In this document: positions 51,585 to 61,184 of the stretch, piece by piece
Numbering within the stretch: position 1 is the first letter of the stretch
How the letters are laid out: each line of letters opens with the position of its first letter
Assembly: GCA_965200895.1 (NCBI GenBank)
Contig: CBDAVM010000001.1
Coordinates: forward strand, 2,294,001-2,358,000
Direction: 5' to 3'
Length of the DNA: 64,000 nucleotides
Origin: WTFV01 sp965200895
Lineage (GTDB): Bacteria; Acidobacteriota; Vicinamibacteria; Vicinamibacterales; UBA8438
Position numbers and translations under genes: made by a program
The notes under the pieces: generated by a model
The model's input: the letters and a program-made list of their open reading frames with translations, nothing else
Told to the model about the DNA's origin: nothing
The model's database searches: none

Positions 51585-52040
51585 ATGTGCATCATCGTGG
51601 ACGCCAATCGCCTCGGGGACTTTCTCTCCGACCCGGTGAGCGAGGACGCCGCTCCGATACGTCGCTGGCTGGCTCGCGGACGCGGCCAGCTCGTGTATTC
51701 GAACGGTGGCGCGTTCGCGCGCGAAATCGGACGCACTGCAAGGAGCAGATTGTTCAACTACAGCCGGGCCGGCAAGGCGATGCTCGTTCCTGCCGATCGA
51801 TTCGCTGCGGATGAGCGAGCCCTGAGGCGCCGCCCGGGGCTGCGCTCCGATGATTCCCATGTGCTCGCGCTCGCGCGGGCGACCGGCGTGCGTCTGCTCT
51901 GGACGGGTGACCAGGATCTCATTGCGGACTTCAAGAACCGGGAGTTCATCGATCGACCGAGGGGCAAGGTCTACTCCGGCGCGGCCAACACCGGCCTGTT
52001 GGCGAGGTCGGTGTGCCCCGCTCCGCCTCCGTCACGGTGA
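51585..52040 (+). CDS. PIN-like nuclease domain protein paired with the ATPase
   Basis: 151 residues. MCIIVDANRLGDFL begins with the first PIN aspartate D6; RSDDSHVLALARATGVRLLWTGDQDLIADF (88-115, in part) gives D89/D90, D109, D111 and D115. The closing RPRGKVY is characteristic of a PIN-like group found next to DUF3696-type ATPases. It is likely a metal-dependent RNase. The 12-bp gap to the ATPase gene suggests one operon and joint function. Confidence 0.75.
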   Translation: MCIIVDANRLGDFLSDPVSEDAAPIRRWLARGRGQLVYSNGGAFAREIGRTARSRLFNYSRAGKAMLVPADRFAADERALRRRPGLRSDDSHVLALARATGVRLLWTGDQDLIADFKNREFIDRPRGKVYSGAANTGLLARSVCPAPPPSR

Positions 52041-52145
52041 GCCGACCGCAGGTCGGTGCTGCGGAGGCTGCTCCACGAGCTTGGGGCACCCCCGGTTCAC
52101 GCTTGGCACTGGGCGCATCATGACCGCGGTGCGGCGCGGTCGCGT

Positions 52146-54659
52146 TCAGAAACGGAACCGCACGCCGAACGACGGGATGATCGGGAACCCCGCGGTCGGG
52201 CGCTCCACGATGCGCGGCAGCGGCCTGTCGGGATCGTGGGCCAGTCCGGTCTCGAACTCCACCGGGTTGTCGCGGTTCAGCAGGTTGATCACCTCGATGT
52301 ACCAGGACCAGCGGCCCGTCGGCCCGGCCGGCTGGCGGGCGATGCGCAGGTCGATGCGCGCATAGTACGGCAGGCGTCCCCGCTGCAGGGCGTCGAGACC
52401 GCCGAAGTCGAGGGTGTAGACCGGCGCGCCGTCCGCGTCGCGGGCCGGGACGAGCCGCCCGCGGTCGTCCTCGTCCGCCGCCGCCCGGACGCCGACGGCC
52501 GGCGTGTAGGGGAAGCCGGTGGCCGCCTGCGCGGTGGCCGCGATGCTCCAGCGGCCGAGCCGGTAGCGGCCGACGGCGTTGACGGCGTGGCGGCGGTCGT
52601 ACTCGAAGGGGTAGCGCAGGCCGTAGGTCTCGCGGTCGGCGCGGCCCCAGGCGTAGGACAGCCAGCCGGCCAGCCGTGCCGCCGGATCGCTGCGCACCAG
52701 GTACGCGTCGATGCCGTAGGCCCGGCCGCCGCCGCCGTTGACCGGCGTGGTCGTGATGCGGGGCGCCGTCGGGACGCTCGCGCCGAGGGCGGCCGGGAAG
52801 TCGTAGCGCGACACGCGGGCGCGGCGCTCGGCTTCGGTCTCGAGGCGGCCGACGATGAGATCGTCGAACGCCTTGTGGTAGGCCTCCACCCGCAGCAGCG
52901 TGTCCGCCCCGAGATCCTTCTCGTAGCCGGTGACCAGATGCGTCGCCCGCTCGTGGCGCAGGCCGCCGAGTGCGGCGGCGGAAAGGTCGAAGAAATAGTC
53001 CGACTGGATGAGCTTCTCGTAGCCCGGACTCTGCGTATAGAGGCCGCCGGCCACGCGCAGCCGGCCGGCCCGGCCGAGGGCCACCGTGGCCGCGAAGCGG
53101 GGCGAGAGGATCGCATCCCCGTTGACGGTGCTCCAGTCGAGGCGCAGGCCCGGTTCGATGGACAGGCGCGGCGTCAGCGTCCAGCGGTTCTGGATCCACG
53201 CGCCGCCGCGCGCGCCCCCCAGGGACGAATCGAGATGGTCCGGCAGGCCGATCCCGCCGCGCGCGCTCGACGGGTTGGCGATTGCCTCGTTGCGGTCGCC
53301 GGTGATGGAGAGCACTGCGCCGGACGCCAGCCGGTGCAGCTCCGCTCCGGCGTCCAGAGTGTGCGCGGACGAGAGCGGGAACGCGAATTCCTGGCGCAGG
53401 GACAGGTCGCGCACCGACAGGTCCTGCTCGAAGGCGAGGTCGGTCACCTCGACGCCGATCCGGTCGTCCGGCGCATTCGACCGTCGCGCGTCCGACTCGA
53501 TGGTGGCGTCGACGCCGAGCACGTTCGTGTTGCGATACCACGAGACGATGGTGCGCGACGTGGCGGCGCCGCCGAGCAGCGCGTCGAACCGCAGCGAGCC
53601 GAGGTCGTTGCCCGCGTCGGCGGCGAAGCGTCCCGCTTCGCGCGAGTCGCCGTCCTCGTCGTCGATCCGGAAGTCGGTGCGCTCGCGGCTCGTGAGCCCG
53701 AAGAGCGACAGCCGATGCCCGGGTCCGAGCGTCCACTGCGCCTGGACCTGCGCGTCGGCGAAGGCCGGCAGGTCCTGGTCGATGACGAGGCCGGCGACCA
53801 GGTCGTAGTAGGTCCGTCGCCCGCTCAGCAGCCAGGAGCCGCCGCCGGGCGCGCCGCCCTCGAGCACGACGTTGGCGTCGGTGACGCTGGCCGACGACGA
53901 TCCGCCCAGATCGCGCGCGCCGGCCCGGTTGTCGACGATGAGCAGCGACGACAGCCGGTCGCCGTACGCCGCCCCGAAGCCGCCCGCGGTCAGCTCGAAG
54001 CGCTCGACGGTCTCCGGGTTGAACGCGCTGACGAGACCGAACAGCCGGTAGGGGTTGTGGATCTCCACCCCGTCCATCACCGTGAGGTTCTGGTCGGGGG
54101 TCCCGCCGCGCACGGCGAGCCGGCTGCCGAAGTCGCCGGTGGACGCGATGCCCGGCAGCGTGTCGAGCGTGCGGAAGATGTTGTCGAAGGCGCCGGCGAC
54201 CGCGAAGACGTCCTCGGCGGTGACGGGCGTCGCCGACGGCCGTTCCGGCGCGGCGATCGGCGCGGACACCACCTGCACGGTTTCGGCGAACGTGTTCGGG
54301 AACAGCAGGATCTCCAGCACCGCGCCGGTCCCCGCCACGGCGGGATCCAGGACCACGGTGGTCGCCAGGTAGCCGTCGGCCGCGATCCGCAGCTCGGTGT
54401 CATCCGCCGCGAGCGTCACCGAGAACCGTCCCGCCGCATTCGTGGTCACCGTCTCGGCCCCGCTGGCGATGCTGGCCGTGGCTATCGGGGTGGCGCCCGC
54501 GCCGTCGAGCACGACGCCGGTTACCGTCGGCGACGCCGATCCGTCCCGGCGCCCGGCGGACTCGGTCTGCCCGGCGGCGTCGCCGCCCGGGAGCAACGCC
54601 AGCATCAGGAGCAGGTGGTGGAACCGGCGGCACGTACGGCGATGCGGCGAGGCGGACAT
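52146..54659 (-). CDS. TonB-dependent receptor with carboxypeptidase-regulatory-like domain
   Basis: About 837 residues. Signal peptide (RFHHLLLMLALLPGGDAAGQ), a CarboxypepD_reg-like domain (TVTGVVLDGAGATPIATASI, in part), a plug (DNIFRTLDTLPGIAST, RLAVRGGTPDQNLTVMDGVE) and a 22-strand barrel ending in SFGVRFRF with terminal phenylalanine. It takes up a large ligand across the outer membrane; the ligand is unknown. An earlier ATG at 54713 is possible but has no ribosome site. Confidence 0.9.
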   Translation of the reverse strand: MSASPHRRTCRRFHHLLLMLALLPGGDAAGQTESAGRRDGSASPTVTGVVLDGAGATPIATASIASGAETVTTNAAGRFSVTLAADDTELRIAADGYLATTVVLDPAVAGTGAVLEILLFPNTFAETVQVVSAPIAAPERPSATPVTAEDVFAVAGAFDNIFRTLDTLPGIASTGDFGSRLAVRGGTPDQNLTVMDGVEIHNPYRLFGLVSAFNPETVERFELTAGGFGAAYGDRLSSLLIVDNRAGARDLGGSSSASVTDANVVLEGGAPGGGSWLLSGRRTYYDLVAGLVIDQDLPAFADAQVQAQWTLGPGHRLSLFGLTSRERTDFRIDDEDGDSREAGRFAADAGNDLGSLRFDALLGGAATSRTIVSWYRNTNVLGVDATIESDARRSNAPDDRIGVEVTDLAFEQDLSVRDLSLRQEFAFPLSSAHTLDAGAELHRLASGAVLSITGDRNEAIANPSSARGGIGLPDHLDSSLGGARGGAWIQNRWTLTPRLSIEPGLRLDWSTVNGDAILSPRFAATVALGRAGRLRVAGGLYTQSPGYEKLIQSDYFFDLSAAALGGLRHERATHLVTGYEKDLGADTLLRVEAYHKAFDDLIVGRLETEAERRARVSRYDFPAALGASVPTAPRITTTPVNGGGGRAYGIDAYLVRSDPAARLAGWLSYAWGRADRETYGLRYPFEYDRRHAVNAVGRYRLGRWSIAATAQAATGFPYTPAVGVRAAADEDDRGRLVPARDADGAPVYTLDFGGLDALQRGRLPYYARIDLRIARQPAGPTGRWSWYIEVINLLNRDNPVEFETGLAHDPDRPLPRIVERPTAGFPIIPSFGVRFRF

Positions 54660-54756
54660 CACGGACAGGACCTGCGAACCGGTCGCGCAGGGGAAGGTGA
54701 GCGAGGTGGACATGATGCACGAGACGTGTGCACGAGCGGATCGGTTCCGGCCGGAA

Positions 54757-55938
54757 TCAGGTGGTCCGTGGCGCCGGAGCAGCCGTGGCCGCGCCGGGCA
54801 GCGTGACCAGAACCAGCAGCAGCATCAGGAATTCCGAATCACCGAAGTTGTATTCGAACATGCCGGCCGCGAGCATGGCTGCGACGCTCGCCAGACCGGC
54901 GGCTGCGAGCGTGCGCGAGGCCGGGTCCCGGAGTCGTCGGCGCAGGTCCATCGTCACGGCGGCGACGAACCAGCCCCACAGCGCCAGAGCGGGCAGTCCG
55001 CGCTCGGCCGCGATCTGCAACGGGACGTTGTGCAGATGCGGATTCGTGACGTTGACCGCGTGCTCGGGGCGATATTCGTCGTAGGCCGTCTCGACCAGAC
55101 CGGGACCGATGCCGGTCAGCGGGTGGTCGCGGACCATGCCCGCGCCGACCGTGACCATGGCCAGCCGATCCCGATTGGTCGGATCGGTGAGGTCGAAGGT
55201 GCTGTGGACGCGGTCGACGACCTGGGCCGGCGCCAGTGCCAGGAACACGGCGACCGCCGCCGGCGCCAGCGCCAGCAGCCGGCGGTCCCGCAGGATCAGC
55301 AGCAGGCCGGCGCCGATGCCGGCGCCGATCCAGGCGCTGCGGGTCAGCGTGACGACGAGCGCGGCGGCCAGTGCCGGAAGCACGGCCATCGCCCAGCCGC
55401 GGTCACGGGCTTCGAAGAGCAGGCGGGAGAGGGCGGCGCCGGTGAGCAGCATCAACAGGCCCGCGTAGGTCATGTAGTGTCCCATCGAACCGTGCGGTCG
55501 CCGGCCGAGATGGTCGTGGTCGAAGAAACCGTACTGCACGATGCCGACGGCCGCGGCGGCCGCGCCGGCGGCCAGGACGGCGCTGGCGACGGTTCTGGCG
55601 CGCCCGCCATGCGCGAGGCCGTGGACGACCGGCACGATCAGGAAGAGCAGCACCTCCCGGGACTCGACGAGGCTGGTCGCTGGCGCAAGCGAGAACGGCA
55701 CGCTCACGAGGAGCGTCCAGGCCCCGTAGGCCGCCAGCGGCCGGAAGAACGCCGGCGTCGGAGGACGTCCGGCGGGCGCGGCGCGGGACGCCAGCCAGAG
55801 GACGACCAGCACCGTCAGAAGGATCTGCGAGACCGCGATCGACAGGGGCAGGGCGAAGCCGAAGAGCAACAGCAGAGGTCGGCCGGCGGCATCCCGCAGC
55901 GCCGCCGCGTCGGCCAGCGTGGTGCTGCGCATGGGCAT
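54757..55938 (-). CDS. O-antigen ligase family membrane protein
   Basis: 393 residues, about ten helices. TLTRSAWIGAGIGAGLLLI is the Wzy_C start, GIGPGLVETAYDEYRP and NPHLHNVPLQIAAERGLPAL (the periplasmic loop with the conserved H-N) are diagnostic for ligases. It is the second such protein in the window and lies outside the glycan clusters, so it may be the lipopolysaccharide or pilin-type ligase. Confidence 0.88.
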   Translation of the reverse strand: MPMRSTTLADAAALRDAAGRPLLLLFGFALPLSIAVSQILLTVLVVLWLASRAAPAGRPPTPAFFRPLAAYGAWTLLVSVPFSLAPATSLVESREVLLFLIVPVVHGLAHGGRARTVASAVLAAGAAAAAVGIVQYGFFDHDHLGRRPHGSMGHYMTYAGLLMLLTGAALSRLLFEARDRGWAMAVLPALAAALVVTLTRSAWIGAGIGAGLLLILRDRRLLALAPAAVAVFLALAPAQVVDRVHSTFDLTDPTNRDRLAMVTVGAGMVRDHPLTGIGPGLVETAYDEYRPEHAVNVTNPHLHNVPLQIAAERGLPALALWGWFVAAVTMDLRRRLRDPASRTLAAAGLASVAAMLAAGMFEYNFGDSEFLMLLLVLVTLPGAATAAPAPRTT

Positions 55939-55962
55939 GGGCGGCGCGCTGGCGACCGGGGG

Positions 55963-56133
55963 TCAGGGCTCGACGGTCGCTTCGTCGATCAGCATCACCG
56001 GAATGTCGTCCTCGATCGGAAAGACGCGGCGGCAGGCGCCGCACCGCAGGCCGGCGCCCTCGTTCACGAGCGTGACCGGCGTCTTGCAGGCGGGGCAGGC
56101 GAGAATCGCGAGCAGCTCGGGATCGACAGCCAT
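55963..56133 (-). CDS. Trm112-family zinc-binding protein
   Basis: 56 residues. LLAILACPACKTPV and LRCGACRRVFPIEDDIPVML show the two CxxC pairs and the IPVML end of the Trm112/YcaR family. Such proteins partner methyltransferases or are standalone. It follows the ligase gene in the same direction (starting upstream of it). Confidence 0.85.
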   Translation of the reverse strand: MAVDPELLAILACPACKTPVTLVNEGAGLRCGACRRVFPIEDDIPVMLIDEATVEP

Positions 56134-56238
56134 GATCCGATTCCCACTATAGCAGAAGGCCTGCGCCGCGGCGCGCCGGTCCGGGCGGAGAAAATCTCGC
56201 CTTGTCGCCGGGGCCGACCTGTGGAAGAATCGAGTCTT

Positions 56239-58194
56239 ATGTCTTATGCGGCCCGCGTTGTGCTCGTCCTTGCGCTGGCGCTGCTCGTCACGATGATCGC
56301 CGGGCCTGCCGCCGCGCAGGCGCCCGCGGCGTCGGACCCGTCGGCACGCGCCGCGGCGTACGCCCGCTTCCTGATCGGCCGGCACCTCGAAGGCCTGGAT
56401 GACATCGACGGCGCCATCCGGGCGTTCCGGGACGCCGCCCGGCTCGATCCGACGGCCGGCGAGCCGCTCGCCGAGCTTGCCGCGCTGTACGCGCGAGCCG
56501 GACGGGCGTCGGACGCGATGGCTGCCGCCGAGGAGGCTCTGGCCCGCGAGCCCGACAACCTCTCGGCGCACCGGGTGCTCGGGTTGGCCTATTCCGCGGC
56601 GGCCGGTTCACGGGAGGGAACCGCCGAGGATGTCGAGCGGGCGATAGACCATCTGGAGCAGGCCCGCAGCGCGGTGGTGCCGGACCTGCAGGTCGAGCTG
56701 ACGCTGGGCCGCTTCTACCTCAGAACCTCCGCGACCGACGAGGCGATAGCGCTGCTCGAGGACCTGTCCAAGGACCAGGTCGCGTACGCGCCGGCGAGCG
56801 CGCTGCTTTCCGAGGCCTACCAGCAGGCGGGCCGTCACGACGACGCGCTGCGCACGTTGGAAGGCGCGGTGGCGAACACCCGGCCGACGTTCAGGTTGCT
56901 GGCTCGTCTCGGCGAGCTGTACGAGCAGAGCCGGCGCTGGCGCGATGCGGCCGAAGCCTATCTGGGGGCCGTGGCCCTGAACCCGCGCAGCGCCCGGGTC
57001 CGGCGTCGGCTGGCCGCGGTATGGCTCACGGCCGGCGAGCCGATCCGTGCCCGCGACGTGCTCGGGGGGCTGCTCGATATGCGTCCCCGCGATGCGGCCG
57101 GCTATCACATGCTGGCGGAAACGGAGATCGCGCTCACCGACTTCGACGCGGCCGAGGCGGCGGCCCGCCAGCTGATCGAGCTGGAGCCCGACGGCCTGCG
57201 CGGACCCTACGTGCTGGCCCAGGTGTTCGAGCGCCGGCACGAGTACCAGCGCGTCGTCGAGACGCTGGCGCCGGTGCTGGAGCGGGCGCGCATGATGCGC
57301 CCGCAGCGGATGCTGGCCGAGATGCTGGACCAGCTCGGCCGCGCCTATCAGTGGCTCGAGGATGCCGAGGGTGCGGCAAGCGTCTACGAGGACGCCGTTT
57401 CGCTGATGCCGTCCAGTCCCGGGTTCCAGGCCCGGTTGGCCCAGGCCTACGTCGATTCCGAACGGCACCGGGAGGCGGAGCAGCTCCTTGTGCGCGCCCG
57501 GCGGACGAGCCCCGGCAACCTGACGCTGGCCATCATCGAGGCCGACCTGCACGGCCGGCAGGGCGACGTGGATCGTGGCGAGTCCCTGCTGCTCGCTATG
57601 CTCGCGGAGAACCGCGAGGCGCCGCGGGCGCACCTCGCGATGGCCTCCTTCTACAGCGAGCACGACCGGCTCGACGATGCCCTGCTGGTGCTCGAGTCGG
57701 CGCAGCAGCAGTTCCCGCGGGAGACCTCGATCCTGTTCCTGCTCGGGGCGGTCCTGGAGCAGAGCGACCGCTTCGCCGACGCCGAGCGGGCGTTCCGCCA
57801 GGTGATCGACCGGGATCCGGATCACGCGCAGGCTCTCAACTACCTGGGCTACATGCTCGCCGACCGCGGCGAGCGCCTCGACGAGTCGGTTGCGCTCATC
57901 GCCCGTGCGGTCGAGAAGGATCCGCACAACGGCTCGTACCTCGACAGTCTCGGCTGGGCGTACTACAAGCTCGATCGACTGGATCTGGCCGAGCCGCCGT
58001 TGCGTGCGGCCGGCGACCAGTTGCAGCGCAACTCCGTGGTCCAGGACCACCTCGGCGATCTCCTCAACCGGCTCGAGCGGTATGCCGAGGCCATCGCTGC
58101 CTGGCGGCGCGCGCTCGAGGGCGATGGGGAGGAGATCGACCGGACCCTGATCGAGCGCAAGATCGACGCCGCACAACGCCGTCTCGATCGCTAG
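56239..58194 (+). CDS. Secreted TPR-repeat protein
   Basis: 651 residues. Signal peptide (VVLVLALALLVTMIAGPAAAQ), then about 14 tetratricopeptide units from residue ~40 to 640 (for example AIRAFRDAARLDPTAGEPLAEL in part, ALNYLGYMLADRGERLDESV in part). It probably scaffolds periplasmic or outer-membrane complexes. The next gene is a LolB-like lipoprotein, so the pair may act in envelope assembly. Confidence 0.88.
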   Translation: MSYAARVVLVLALALLVTMIAGPAAAQAPAASDPSARAAAYARFLIGRHLEGLDDIDGAIRAFRDAARLDPTAGEPLAELAALYARAGRASDAMAAAEEALAREPDNLSAHRVLGLAYSAAAGSREGTAEDVERAIDHLEQARSAVVPDLQVELTLGRFYLRTSATDEAIALLEDLSKDQVAYAPASALLSEAYQQAGRHDDALRTLEGAVANTRPTFRLLARLGELYEQSRRWRDAAEAYLGAVALNPRSARVRRRLAAVWLTAGEPIRARDVLGGLLDMRPRDAAGYHMLAETEIALTDFDAAEAAARQLIELEPDGLRGPYVLAQVFERRHEYQRVVETLAPVLERARMMRPQRMLAEMLDQLGRAYQWLEDAEGAASVYEDAVSLMPSSPGFQARLAQAYVDSERHREAEQLLVRARRTSPGNLTLAIIEADLHGRQGDVDRGESLLLAMLAENREAPRAHLAMASFYSEHDRLDDALLVLESAQQQFPRETSILFLLGAVLEQSDRFADAERAFRQVIDRDPDHAQALNYLGYMLADRGERLDESVALIARAVEKDPHNGSYLDSLGWAYYKLDRLDLAEPPLRAAGDQLQRNSVVQDHLGDLLNRLERYAEAIAAWRRALEGDGEEIDRTLIERKIDAAQRRLDR

Positions 58195-58242
58195 GGAGCT
58201 TGCGTCGCAGGACGGGGCCGACTCCTGGACCGCGAACAGCCC

Positions 58243-59097
58243 GTGCCGGCCCGTGTTCCCGCCGGACGCTGTCGTTTCCGCAGGGTCGCGATCGGCGTTG
58301 CGCTGCTTGCCGCCGCCTGCACGCCGGTGCGTCCCGGCATCCAGTTGCCGGGCGGCCCGCGTCTGCCGCTTGCCGACCACGCCGCGTTGTGGGAGCGGGT
58401 CTCGGCCCCGTGCCGCGGGGTCCGGACCATGGAGTTCCTCCTCGTCCTCGGCGGGCGGTCGCGCGACACGACGTTGCGCCGGACGCGCATGCGCGCGGCG
58501 GCGGCGCGTCCCGGGTCGCTCCGCGTCGAAGCACTCGCCCCGTTCGGCGCACCGGTGTTCGTCTTCGTGGCGCGCGGCGACCGGGCGACGCTGCTGCTGC
58601 CGCGCGAGCGGCAGGTCGTGCGCGACGAGCCGCCGGCAGCGGTGCTGGATGCCCTGGCCGGTCTGGCCCTCGGTCCGGCTGACGTGCATGCCCTGTTGAC
58701 CGGGTGTCTGGAGCCGGACCCGGTCGCCGCCGCGGCCTGGCGGCACGACGATGGATCGGTGGCCGTGGAACTGCAGGGCGGCGCGGTCGCCTACGTGCGT
58801 GACCCCGGCAACCGACAGGTGGTGGTCGCAGCTCGGCGGGGGAATCTGACCGTCGAGTACGCGGAGCATGTCCGCGGGCTGCCGCGCCGGCTCCGGATCC
58901 AGGTGGACGGGCCGCGGGGCGGCGCCGATCTGACCGCCAGGCTGTCGCGGGTCAGCATGAACGTGGAGCTTCATCCGGCCGCGTTCACGGTCGAGGTGCC
59001 CGCGCGGTATACGCCGGTCACCCTGGCCGGCCTGCGCGGCGCCTCGCCTCTCGAACAGCGGACCCCGCCGGCCGCGGAGGTCGCGGCGAGACCGTGA
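58243..59097 (+). CDS. Outer-membrane lipoprotein (LolB/DUF4292-like)
   Basis: 284 residues with an N-terminal basic stretch and lipobox LLAAAC (Cys26). The remainder is beta-rich (VRTMEFLLVLGG, SLRVEALAPFGAPVFVFV), like the LolB/DUF4292 half-barrel lipoproteins. The GTG start lies 48 bp after the TPR gene. Its stop overlaps the ispE start. Confidence 0.7.
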   Translation: MPARVPAGRCRFRRVAIGVALLAAACTPVRPGIQLPGGPRLPLADHAALWERVSAPCRGVRTMEFLLVLGGRSRDTTLRRTRMRAAAARPGSLRVEALAPFGAPVFVFVARGDRATLLLPRERQVVRDEPPAAVLDALAGLALGPADVHALLTGCLEPDPVAAAAWRHDDGSVAVELQGGAVAYVRDPGNRQVVVAARRGNLTVEYAEHVRGLPRRLRIQVDGPRGGADLTARLSRVSMNVELHPAAFTVEVPARYTPVTLAGLRGASPLEQRTPPAAEVAARP

Positions 59098-60005
59098 GCG
59101 GCCGGCGTTCGCCACGGCGGGTGCAGGTGCGCGCGGTGGCCAAGATCAACCTCGACCTGCGCGTGCTGCGGAGGCGTGCGGACGGGTTTCACGAGGTGGC
59201 GACGGTCCTGCAGTCGATCGCGCTGCACGACACGCTGTCGATCCGCGTGCGGCGCGGGCTGCTGACGGTACGCTGTACGGCGTCCGCGGTCCCCGCCGAC
59301 CGGGACAATCTGGTCTGGACTGCCGGTGCGGCCCTCTGGCGCGCCCTCGGGCGGACCGGGGATCCGGCCGGCGCCGCCGTCGTCATCCACAAGCGGATAC
59401 CGGCCGCGGCCGGACTCGGGGGAGCCAGCAGCGACGCGGCAGCCGCGCTGCGGGCGCTGCGCTGCTGCTGGGCGCCCTCGGCGAGCCGGCGGATGCTGCA
59501 GGACGTCGCCGCTGCGATCGGATCCGACGTGCCGTTCTTCCTGCGCGGCGGCACGGTGCGGGCGACCGGTCGGGGGGAGCGGCTGCGCCGGCTCCCGACG
59601 CTGCTGCGCTACTGGGTGGTGCTGGCGGTTCCCGCCTTCGGCGTGTCGACGGTGGCTGCGTACCGCTGGTGGGACCTCGACGAACGGTACGGCGATTCCC
59701 GTCGTCGGGCCTCACCACCGTCAGGCTGGCGCCGGAATCCCGGTCTGCTGCACAACGACCTCGAAGCGCCGGTCGCCCGCCGACACCCGGAGGTCCGCGC
59801 CCTGGTGGCGCGCCTGCGGGCCGCGGGCGCGCTGCACGCCGCCATGACCGGGAGCGGATCGGTCGTCTTCGGCCTCTTCGGAACGCGTGCGGGGGCCCGG
59901 TCGGCGCGCCGGGCGCTGGGCCCGGCCGGTGGGCGGACGATCCTGACGCAGACCCTCGACCCGGTCGCCTGCGCTCGTCTTGCGGCTGTCGCCCGCATCG
60001 ACTAG
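59094..60005 (+). CDS. ispE: 4-diphosphocytidyl-2-C-methyl-D-erythritol kinase
   Basis: 303 residues of the GHMP kinase family. AVAKINLDLRVLRRRADGFHE (in part), the ATP loop IPAAAGLGGASSDAAAAL, SDVPFFLRGG and MTGSGSVVFGLF are diagnostic. Fourth step of the MEP isoprenoid pathway. The GTG overlaps the stop of the lipoprotein gene (GTGA). Confidence 0.94.
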   Translation: MSGRRSPRRVQVRAVAKINLDLRVLRRRADGFHEVATVLQSIALHDTLSIRVRRGLLTVRCTASAVPADRDNLVWTAGAALWRALGRTGDPAGAAVVIHKRIPAAAGLGGASSDAAAALRALRCCWAPSASRRMLQDVAAAIGSDVPFFLRGGTVRATGRGERLRRLPTLLRYWVVLAVPAFGVSTVAAYRWWDLDERYGDSRRRASPPSGWRRNPGLLHNDLEAPVARRHPEVRALVARLRAAGALHAAMTGSGSVVFGLFGTRAGARSARRALGPAGGRTILTQTLDPVACARLAAVARID

Positions 60006-60088
60006 AATCCCCGTTCGCGCGCCCGCGTGGGCGTCTGCTTGCGCCCGACCGGCGCGGGGCGCAGGCGGCGAGCGCCGCGGGCTACCGA

Positions 60089-60163
60089 TGGGGCGTCGCC
60101 AAGCGGTAAGGCGCGGGACTTTGGATCCCGTATTCGAAGGTTCGAATCCTTCCGCCCCAGCCA
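60089..60163 (+). tRNA. tRNA-Gln (UUG)
   Basis: Acceptor stem TGGGGCG (60089-60095) pairs with CGCCCCA (60153-60159), discriminator G, CCA encoded (60161-60163). The anticodon stem CGGGA/TCCCG surrounds loop CTTTGGA with anticodon TTG at 60121-60123. The T arm contains GGTTCGAATCC. It lies between ispE and prs. Confidence 0.96.
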
Positions 60164-60206
60164 CTCGTGCAGCAAGTCGAGAGAGAAGCGGCGCCAGCGA
60201 GGAGAC

Positions 60207-61160
60207 GTGCCGACTCACAACGGAGATCTGAAGCTCTTCGCAGGCAGCGCCCATCCGGCGCTGGCCGAGGAGATCGCCGGCGTGCTCGGGGTGCCGATGG
60301 GACGTTCGGCGCTGCGGCGCTTCTCCGACAGCGAGGTGTCGTTTCAGATCGACGAGAACATTCGCGGCACCGACGTCTTCGTGGTGCAGCCGACCTGCAC
60401 GCCGGTGGACGGGCACCTGGTCGAGCTGTGCGTGATGATCGATGCCTTCCGCCGGTCGTCGGCGGCCCGCATCACGGCGGTCATGCCGTACTACGGTTAC
60501 GCGCGGCAGGATCGCAAGGACAAGCCGCGGGTGCCGATTTCCGCCAAGCTGGTCGCCAACCTGGTCGGAGCCGCGGGCGCCAACCGCGTGCTGACGATGG
60601 ACCTGCACAAGGCGCAGATCCAGGGTTTCTTCGACATCCCGGTCGACCACCTGTTCGCCACGCCGGTCTTCATCGACTACCTGTCCCGCGCCGGTTATCG
60701 GGGCCACATCACGATCGTGTCGCCCGATGCGGGCGGCGTGGAGCGGGCGCGCGCGTACGCCAAGCGCCTGGATGCGGATCTGGCGATCATCGACAAGCGC
60801 CGGTCCGGGGACGGCCATGCCGAGGTGATGCACGTCGTCGGCGAGGTCAGGGACCGCGTCTGCGTGATACTGGACGACATCGTCGATACGGCAGGCACGT
60901 TGCAGCAGTCGTCGCGGGCGGTGCAGGAGAGCGGAGCCTCGAGCATCATGGCCTGCGCGGTGCACGGTGTCCTGTCCGGGCCGGCCCTGCAGCGAATCGA
61001 GGCGTCGCCGCTCGAGCGGCTGATCGTGACCAACACGATTCCGCTGCGCACGGAGTTCGAGCAATCCGCCAAGGTGCGGGTGCTGTCGGTCGCCGGGCTG
61101 CTCGGCCGGGCCATTCAGAGCATTCACCAGGAAACGTCGGTGTCGTCGCTGTTCGTGTGA
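60207..61160 (+). CDS. prs: Ribose-phosphate pyrophosphokinase
   Basis: 317 residues. LKLFAGSAHPALAEEIA, RFSDSEVSFQIDENIRG, MPYYGYARQDRKDKPR and the PRPP loop CVILDDIVDTAGTL are all present. It makes PRPP for nucleotide synthesis. The GTG at 60207 follows GAGGAG at 60199-60204. Confidence 0.95.
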   Translation: MPTHNGDLKLFAGSAHPALAEEIAGVLGVPMGRSALRRFSDSEVSFQIDENIRGTDVFVVQPTCTPVDGHLVELCVMIDAFRRSSAARITAVMPYYGYARQDRKDKPRVPISAKLVANLVGAAGANRVLTMDLHKAQIQGFFDIPVDHLFATPVFIDYLSRAGYRGHITIVSPDAGGVERARAYAKRLDADLAIIDKRRSGDGHAEVMHVVGEVRDRVCVILDDIVDTAGTLQQSSRAVQESGASSIMACAVHGVLSGPALQRIEASPLERLIVTNTIPLRTEFEQSAKVRVLSVAGLLGRAIQSIHQETSVSSLFV

Positions 61161-61184
61161 CGACTGCAGGAGAGAAGGGAAGAG

